Below are positions 5,593 to 9,502 of a stretch of DNA of 9,502 bases, one piece after another (the stretch's first letter is position 1; the number at the start of each line of letters is the position of its first letter). Where the stretch lies: assembly GCA_009779295.1 (NCBI GenBank), contig WREN01000071.1, positions 1 to 9,502 on the forward strand, given 5' to 3'. Under the pieces are notes generated by a model that was not told the DNA's origin, did not search any database, and saw nothing but the letters and a program-made list of their open reading frames with translations. The position numbers and the translations under genes were made by a program. Source of the DNA: Oscillospiraceae bacterium. GTDB taxonomy: Bacteria > Bacillota > Clostridia > Oscillospirales > CAG-272.

Positions 5593-7242
5593 GAAATGCC
5601 ATCAAATTTTATACATGATATTATCGACGCGGAACTTGCGGCGGGAATAACCACCAAAGTTCACACGCGTTATCCGCCCGAACCGAACGGCTACCTGCAC
5701 ATCGGTCACGCTAAGGCGATTTGGATCAGTTCCGGCACGGCGAAAAAGTACGGCGGGATGTTCAATCTGCGCTACGACGACACCAACCCGACCAAAGAGG
5801 ATGAGGAATACGTCAAGAGCATTTACGAGGATTTGCTGTGGCTCGGCGCGAATCCCGACGGCGGCGTGTTTTACGGTTCGGATTATTTCGATAAATGCTA
5901 CGAATACGCCATTAAATTGATAAAAGACGGCGAGGCGTTTGTTTGCGACTTGACGTTTGACGAAATGCGCGAGTACAGGGGAACGCTCACCGAACCGGGT
6001 AAAGAAAGCCCGTGGCGAAACCGTTCGATTGAAGAGAATCTTGAATTGTTTGAAGAGATGAAAGACGGCAAATATCCGGACGGCGCGAAGACATTACGGG
6101 CGAAAATAGATATGTCGTCGCCGAATATAGTCATGCGCGACCCGGTGATTTACAGAATTCTGCACGTCGAGCATTACAGGCAGGGCAACAAATGGTGCAT
6201 TTACCCGATGTACGATTACGCGCACCCGATTCAGGACGCGATTGAGGGTATCACTTATTCGCTGTGTTCGCTGGAATTTGAAAACAACCGCCCGCTCTAC
6301 GATTGGGTTTGCGACAAAATCGGTTTCGACCCGCGACCACATCAATATGAGTTTGCTAAGTTAAAACTTGAACACACAGTCATGGGCAAGCGTTATTTGC
6401 GTAAGATGGTTGAAACGAACTTCGTTGACGGTTGGGATGACCCTCGAATGATTACATTGTGCGGTTTGCGCCGACGCGGATATACGCCGTCGGCAATCCA
6501 CGATTTTCTCGGGCGTGTAGGTATCGCAAAAGCGAACAGCCTTGTTGAGATTGAATTACTCGAACACTGTATCCGCGAGGAATTGAACGCGACCGCAGAA
6601 CGCAGGATTGCCGTTCTTGAGCCGATTAAAGTCGTCATCACGAATTACCCCGAAGATAAAGTCGAATACTTCGCGGTTTCGAACAATCCCAACGACCCCG
6701 ACGCCGGAACGCGTGATCTACCATTTACGCGCGAGATATACATTGAGAGAAGCGACTTCGAAGAGATTCCTCCGCCGAAATTCTTCCGCTTGAAACCTGA
6801 CGGCGAAGTTAGGTTGATGGGCGCGTATATTATCAAATGCGAAAATGTTATTAAAAATTCAAATGGCGAAATCACCGAAATCCATTGCACATACGACCCT
6901 GAAACCGGCGGGAAGAATCCACCCGACGGCAGAAAAATCAAGGGAACTATTCATTGGGTTTCGGCTGAACACGCGATCGAAGCTGACGTTATGCTGTATG
7001 ATAACTTATTCACGATAGAAAACACGAACGATATACCTGAAGATAAAACCTACGATGATTATTTGAATCCTGATTCGATTATTAAGCTGACCGGCTGTAA
7101 ATTGGAGAAATCGCTTGAGAATATGGAACAGGATGTTCGTTATCAGTTTGTGCGCAATGGGTATTTTATACGGGATTCGAAGTACGCGAATACGTTTAAC
7201 CGGATCGTGACGCTGAAGGATGGATATGCGAAAGGTATGTAG
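5587..7242 (+). CDS. glnS: Glutaminyl-tRNA synthetase (GlnRS)
   Basis: A class Ib synthetase that charges tRNA-Gln directly with glutamine. The 551 residues are close to the usual length of about 550 (E. coli type). In order: RYPPEPNGYLHIGHAK at 28-43 with the HIGH box at 38-41, LRYDDTNP at 61-68, ENNRPLYDW at 232-240, and GWDDPRM at 282-288 followed by GLRRRGYTP at 293-301. The beta-barrel anticodon-binding domains run from about 347 to 540. The second ATP motif, VMSKR in most family members, reads VMGKR at 265-269, with Gly267 encoded by GGC. Identity as GlnRS and not GluRS rests on PPEPNG and the GWDDPRM-GLRRRG block. It is the last gene of the operon, 13 nt after the lipoprotein gene, with an AAGGAG site. 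Most Bacillota lack this enzyme and make Gln-tRNA with GatCAB, so acquisition by transfer is likely in its history. Confidence 0.97.
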   Translation: MKEMPSNFIHDIIDAELAAGITTKVHTRYPPEPNGYLHIGHAKAIWISSGTAKKYGGMFNLRYDDTNPTKEDEEYVKSIYEDLLWLGANPDGGVFYGSDYFDKCYEYAIKLIKDGEAFVCDLTFDEMREYRGTLTEPGKESPWRNRSIEENLELFEEMKDGKYPDGAKTLRAKIDMSSPNIVMRDPVIYRILHVEHYRQGNKWCIYPMYDYAHPIQDAIEGITYSLCSLEFENNRPLYDWVCDKIGFDPRPHQYEFAKLKLEHTVMGKRYLRKMVETNFVDGWDDPRMITLCGLRRRGYTPSAIHDFLGRVGIAKANSLVEIELLEHCIREELNATAERRIAVLEPIKVVITNYPEDKVEYFAVSNNPNDPDAGTRDLPFTREIYIERSDFEEIPPPKFFRLKPDGEVRLMGAYIIKCENVIKNSNGEITEIHCTYDPETGGKNPPDGRKIKGTIHWVSAEHAIEADVMLYDNLFTIENTNDIPEDKTYDDYLNPDSIIKLTGCKLEKSLENMEQDVRYQFVRNGYFIRDSKYANTFNRIVTLKDGYAKGM

Positions 7243-7281
7243 AAGATTTATATATAGTAATATAAGTTGAAAAATGTCTGT

Positions 7282-7305
7282 GACCCAAAACATGAACGAA
7301 GGGTC
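7282..7305. repeat. Small inverted repeat after glnS
   Basis: GACCC (7282-7286) and GGGTC (7301-7305) can form a 5-bp stem with a 14-nt loop, about 40 nt after the glnS stop. No T-tract follows, so I do not call it an intrinsic terminator. It lies beside the hairpin repeat at 7313-7340 and may belong to the same element. Confidence 0.3.
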
Positions 7306-7312
7306 TTACACC

Positions 7313-7347
7313 AAAGATTCTTCGCTTTGCTCAGAATGACGATCGGA
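7313..7347. repeat. Hairpin-forming dispersed-type repeat
   Basis: The core AGATTCTTCGCTTTGCTCAG, followed by AATGAC, contains ATTCT (7317-7321) paired with AGAAT (7333-7337) and an inner GC/GC pair. From memory, close relatives of this string (the ...TTCGCT..GCTCAGAATGAC type) occur as scattered intergenic repeats in many bacterial genomes. Only one copy is in this window, so repetition cannot be shown here. The right edge (CGGACA) can act as the -35 box of the promoter at 7344-7372. Confidence 0.5.
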
Positions 7348-7372
7348 CACTTTTCTCTTATATGACTATAAT
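7344..7372 (+). promoter_or_regulatory. Candidate promoter of the first GNAT gene
   Basis: TATAAT (7367-7372) is a perfect -10. CGGACA (7344-7349), 17 nt upstream, matches four of six -35 positions. The predicted start near 7379 leaves a 25-nt leader to the ATG at 7404, and it rules out the in-frame ATG at 7362 as the real start. The weak -35 comes from the right edge of the adjacent repeat. Confidence 0.55.
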
Positions 7373-7403
7373 ATGCAGTCGAATATATAAGGGAGAATTA
7401 AAA

Positions 7404-7961
7404 ATGGAATTAAAAACAGAACGACTTATTCTTCGTGAATTTGCATTAGATGATAAACATAATCTTTACAAATTATTTTCAGAAAAATTCGTATCAACGT
7501 ATGAGCATTTACAAATGAAAAATATTTCCGATGTTGAAAGTTATATAAAATTTCATATGGAAAATGCGAAATCTTCAAACAGAACACACTATTATTATGT
7601 CATGGAATTGCAGAAAACCCGCGAATTTATAGGAAGTATCGGATATTCATTCGTGGAAGAAACTATGATAAACGGTATTTCCGGTTGGGTAATGGAACTG
7701 GAATATTATTTGTTGGAAGAACATTGGAACAAAGGATATATGACTGAAGCGTTAAGAAAAATAATATCATCAGCTTTTGAAAAAGATAATATATTAAAAA
7801 TTTTTGCACAATGCAGAAAAGATAATGTAAAAAGCGAAAACGTAATGATAAAATGCGGAATGTATAAATCGGCAAAGCAACCTGAACATAAAATGTATAA
7901 TGGAGTATTAAAAGAACCTGTAAGATATGAATTAACCGCAGACAGTTATGTTAGGGTATAA
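7404..7961 (+). CDS. GNAT N-acetyltransferase, RimJ/RimL type
   Basis: This 185-residue protein moves an acetyl group from acetyl-CoA to an amine; the acceptor is unknown. It opens with ELKTERLILREF (2-13), the hallmark beginning of the RimJ/RimL-like branch. FIGSIGY is at 75-81. The acetyl-CoA motif reads HWNKGYMTEAL (107-117) in place of the usual R/Q-x-x-G-x-G/A, and DNVKSENVMIKCGM (140-153) matches the N-x-x-S...K-x-G-M/F end of the fold. I chose the ATG at 7404 over the in-frame ATG at 7362. It has AAGGGAG 8 nt upstream, begins at the conserved N-terminus, and the earlier ATG lies before the predicted transcript start. Codon use is clearly AT-richer than in glnS. It is not a ribosomal-protein acetyltransferase by any direct evidence, since RimJ/RimL here is only a family name. 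Confidence 0.92.
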   Translation: MELKTERLILREFALDDKHNLYKLFSEKFVSTYEHLQMKNISDVESYIKFHMENAKSSNRTHYYYVMELQKTREFIGSIGYSFVEETMINGISGWVMELEYYLLEEHWNKGYMTEALRKIISSAFEKDNILKIFAQCRKDNVKSENVMIKCGMYKSAKQPEHKMYNGVLKEPVRYELTADSYVRV

Positions 7962-8045
7962 GCATTTTCTACATTATTAAAATATGAAAGGATAGCTACC
8001 CAAAATGATTATTGTGTAGGAAACTAATATTAAAGGAGACTAATT

Positions 8046-8525
8046 ATGATAAAACCAATAACGAAAGATGATTTACGCGAGTGCTTAAATATTATTCACA
8101 AAGGCTTTGAAACGGTTGCTGTAGAATTTGGATTAACAGAGGAAAACTGTCCCGACAGAGGTGGAGCAAGTCTGCCTTATGAAAAGTTGTTGGATGAGTT
8201 TGAAAGCGGAGTTTTAATGTTTGCGTATTACAGAAACGATATACCTGTTGGCTTCCTCGCTATAAAAAGATTAGATGATGGAGCTTGCGGTATTAATAAT
8301 ATCGTTGTGCTTCCTGAACACAGGCACAATGGTTATGGTAGAGAATTGCTTGAATTTTGCAAGCAAAAAGCAAAGGATCTTGGTTCGCACGAAATCAGAT
8401 TCGGTATGATTGACGATAACAAAAGGCTAAGAAAATGGTACGAAGATAACGGCTTTGTTAATATCGGGTATATGAATTATGAGGGTGCGCCGTTTACGGT
8501 GGGTAAAATGAAATGTGTATTATGA
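8046..8525 (+). CDS. GNAT N-acetyltransferase, single domain
   Basis: This 159-residue protein is of a different GNAT branch from its upstream neighbour. The acetyl-CoA pyrophosphate motif is clear: VVLPEHRHNGYGRELLEFC at 87-105, with R93-x-x-G96-x-G98. Motif B follows as DDNKRLRKWYEDNGF at 123-137. The early segment TVAVEFGLTEENCP (23-36) is, from memory, typical of a small-molecule GNAT group in Bacillota. The substrate is unknown. ATG 8046 has AAAGGAG 6 nt upstream. The gap of 84 nt after the first GNAT gene has no clear promoter or terminator, so co-transcription is plausible. Its stop lies 13 nt before the next start. Confidence 0.92.
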   Translation: MIKPITKDDLRECLNIIHKGFETVAVEFGLTEENCPDRGGASLPYEKLLDEFESGVLMFAYYRNDIPVGFLAIKRLDDGACGINNIVVLPEHRHNGYGRELLEFCKQKAKDLGSHEIRFGMIDDNKRLRKWYEDNGFVNIGYMNYEGAPFTVGKMKCVL

Positions 8526-8538
8526 AATGGGGAAACAT

Positions 8539-9502
8539 ATGACATTCTATCACGCAAGCAATCATAAAGATTTAACCGAAATACTTCCGCTTTCGTTTCC
8601 AAAAAGCGGCGATGAAAAAGTCTGTTACTTCACTCCTTCGAGAAATTACGCGCTTTTCTACCTGCGCGATTTGGAAATCAACGCTGTTACTGGCGGTGTA
8701 AAAGACGATGGAATAATCGATTATGATGAATTTTGCCCGAATCAACTTGAGATTCTTTATAAAGGTAGAAGCGGCTATATATATTCTGTTGAAAACAACA
8801 GTGAAATAACTTTAGGGCATACATCCGGTATCTGGACGGCAACCCAGCCCGTTCCAATAACCGCCGTCGAATACATTGACGACGTTTACGCGGAAATATT
8901 AAAATTGATAGAATCCGGTGAATGTAAAATCACTCGTTATGAAGATTGGACTGACGGGGAGAAACAAACGCATACAGCTCAAATGAGAAGTTACATCATA
9001 AAAAATAAATTTTTCACAGATAAACCAAACCGAACACATTATTTTTACTCAAATTTTTTTGAAAGGAAAGATTACAAACCAATGTCATACAAAATAAACA
9101 CAAAGTGCATACAATCGGGTTACGCGCCCAAGAACGGCGAGCCGCGCGTGCTGCCGATTTACCAAAGCACGACATATAAATACGAGTCCAGCGAACAGAT
9201 GGGAAATCTGTTCGACCTCAAGGAAGAGGGTTATTTCTACTCGCGCCTGCAAAATCCCACGAACGATGCCGTTGCCGCGAAGATCTCCGACCTCGAAGGC
9301 GGTGTAGCCGCGATTCTGACGTCATCGGGTCAGGCGGCGACGTTCTACTCGGTGTTCAATATCTGCGGCGCGGGCGATCACGTCGTATGTTCGACCGCCA
9401 TTTACGGGGGCACGTTCAACCTGTTCAACGTCACGATGAGGAAACTCGGCGTTGATTTCACATTCGTTGACCCTGATTCGCCCGAAGAAGAACTGTTAAA
9501 GG
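8539..9502 (+). CDS. Open frame: 181-residue unknown domain joined without a stop to MetY (runs off the window)
   Basis: From ATG 8539 (GGGG 6 nt upstream) the frame stays open to the window end, with no stop between two unlike parts. Residues 1-181 start MTFYHAS and contain VCYFTPSRNYALFYLRD (28-44), YDEFCPNQLEILYKGRSGYIY (62-82, written here in part), QPVPITAVEYIDDVYAEILK (103-122) and ITRYEDW (131-137). From memory this resembles small, roughly 180-residue uncharacterised Bacillota proteins starting YHAS and sharing the EEYYPNALE-YKGVSGYIY pattern. A link to ADP-ribosyltransferase-like folds is only a thought. The similarity seems to end near FYSNFF (169-174), just where a stop would be expected. 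Residue 182 is the natural Met of MetY. A run of seven T's (9054-9060) lies at this point, and one extra T would give TGA at once. It may be a real fusion, a recent stop loss or a sequencing indel. Confidence 0.7.
   Translation, partial: MTFYHASNHKDLTEILPLSFPKSGDEKVCYFTPSRNYALFYLRDLEINAVTGGVKDDGIIDYDEFCPNQLEILYKGRSGYIYSVENNSEITLGHTSGIWTATQPVPITAVEYIDDVYAEILKLIESGECKITRYEDWTDGEKQTHTAQMRSYIIKNKFFTDKPNRTHYFYSNFFERKDYKPMSYKINTKCIQSGYAPKNGEPRVLPIYQSTTYKYESSEQMGNLFDLKEEGYFYSRLQNPTNDAVAAKISDLEGGVAAILTSSGQAATFYSVFNICGAGDHVVCSTAIYGGTFNLFNVTMRKLGVDFTFVDPDSPEEELLK
9082..9502 (+). CDS. metY: O-acetylhomoserine sulfhydrylase MetY (3' end beyond window)
   Basis: A PLP enzyme of the Cys/Met-metabolism family, expected to turn O-acetylhomoserine and sulfide (or methanethiol) into homocysteine (or methionine). 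The first 140 residues are present. NTKCIQSGYAPKNGEPR is at 6-22, PIYQSTTYKY at 25-34, the PLP-phosphate clamp YSR at 53-55 with NPT at 58-60, SSGQAA at 81-86, and the PLP-stacking tyrosine in AIYGGT at 106-111 (Tyr108). The PLP lysine lies beyond the window. The closely spaced NGEPRVLPIYQSTTYKY pattern favours MetY over MetB or MetC. ATG 9082 is the family's normal N-terminus, and AAGGA lies 14 nt upstream, a bit far. It shares its frame with the upstream domain. GC-rich codon use begins close to this ATG and differs from the preceding domain. No SAM riboswitch or other leader precedes it. Confidence 0.9.
   Translation, partial: MSYKINTKCIQSGYAPKNGEPRVLPIYQSTTYKYESSEQMGNLFDLKEEGYFYSRLQNPTNDAVAAKISDLEGGVAAILTSSGQAATFYSVFNICGAGDHVVCSTAIYGGTFNLFNVTMRKLGVDFTFVDPDSPEEELLK

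Noticed and set aside
7282..7340. Intrinsic terminator for the glnS operon
   Set aside because: The inverted repeats are short or imperfect and none is followed by a T-tract.
7362..7403. Longer start for the first GNAT gene at ATG 7362
   Set aside because: The -10 box lies inside this extension, no binding site precedes it, and the family N-terminus begins at 7404 with AAGGGAG in front.
8961..9081. SAM riboswitch or other leader RNA before metY
   Set aside because: The whole stretch is an open reading frame with protein-like content, and no conserved riboswitch helices are seen.
1..9502. CRISPR array, prophage, insertion sequence or toxin-antitoxin pair
   Set aside because: No regularly spaced repeats, transposase, integrase or paired small toxin/antitoxin genes were found on either strand.

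Overview
The window looks like a chromosomal piece of a low-to-moderate G+C Bacillota, most likely Clostridia. The signs are perfect sigma-A promoters (TTGACA-17-TATAAT), strong AAGGAG ribosome binding sites, a lipobox substrate-binding protein, a clostridial-type long glutamyl-tRNA synthetase, and a MetY of the clostridial kind. This placement is inferred from sequence style and not from any database search.

Layout. Positions 1-270 (minus strand) hold a compact tRNA unit: a consensus promoter, tRNA-Arg(TCT), tRNA-His(GTG) with encoded G-1, and an intrinsic terminator. Positions 270-486 are nearly empty, with one doubtful 32-residue reading frame. Positions 487-1644 (minus) carry a membrane-anchored transglutaminase-like protein whose catalytic Cys is replaced by Ser. 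Positions 1693-1868 are a divergent promoter region with a perfect 12-bp palindrome. Positions 1869-7242 (plus) form a tight four-gene unit: an MBL-fold hydrolase, gltX (GluRS), an orphan solute-binding lipoprotein, and glnS (GlnRS). The lipoprotein gene lies exactly between the two synthetases and is bracketed by an identical 20-nt start-site sequence. Positions 7243-7403 are intergenic, with a hairpin-forming repeat whose right edge seems to supply a promoter -35 box. Positions 7404-8525 hold two unrelated GNAT acetyltransferases. From 8539 to the window end one frame stays open: a 181-residue domain of unknown function runs without a stop into a normal MetY (O-acetylhomoserine sulfhydrylase), which is cut off by the window end.

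How the parts fit. gltX and glnS charge tRNA-Glu and tRNA-Gln directly, so their joint operon suggests a cell that does not depend only on the GatCAB amidotransferase for Gln-tRNA. The solute-binding protein has no transporter genes beside it. The 7404-9081 stretch is AT-richer in codon use than gltX, glnS and metY and looks like small accessory genes placed between housekeeping genes.

I see no CRISPR array, phage, toxin-antitoxin or recognisable new defence system. The most unusual points are the stop-less junction before metY, next to a run of seven T's; the Cys-to-Ser transglutaminase with a possible ATT start; the duplicated start site around the lipoprotein gene; and a Ser-to-Gly change in the GlnRS MSK loop.
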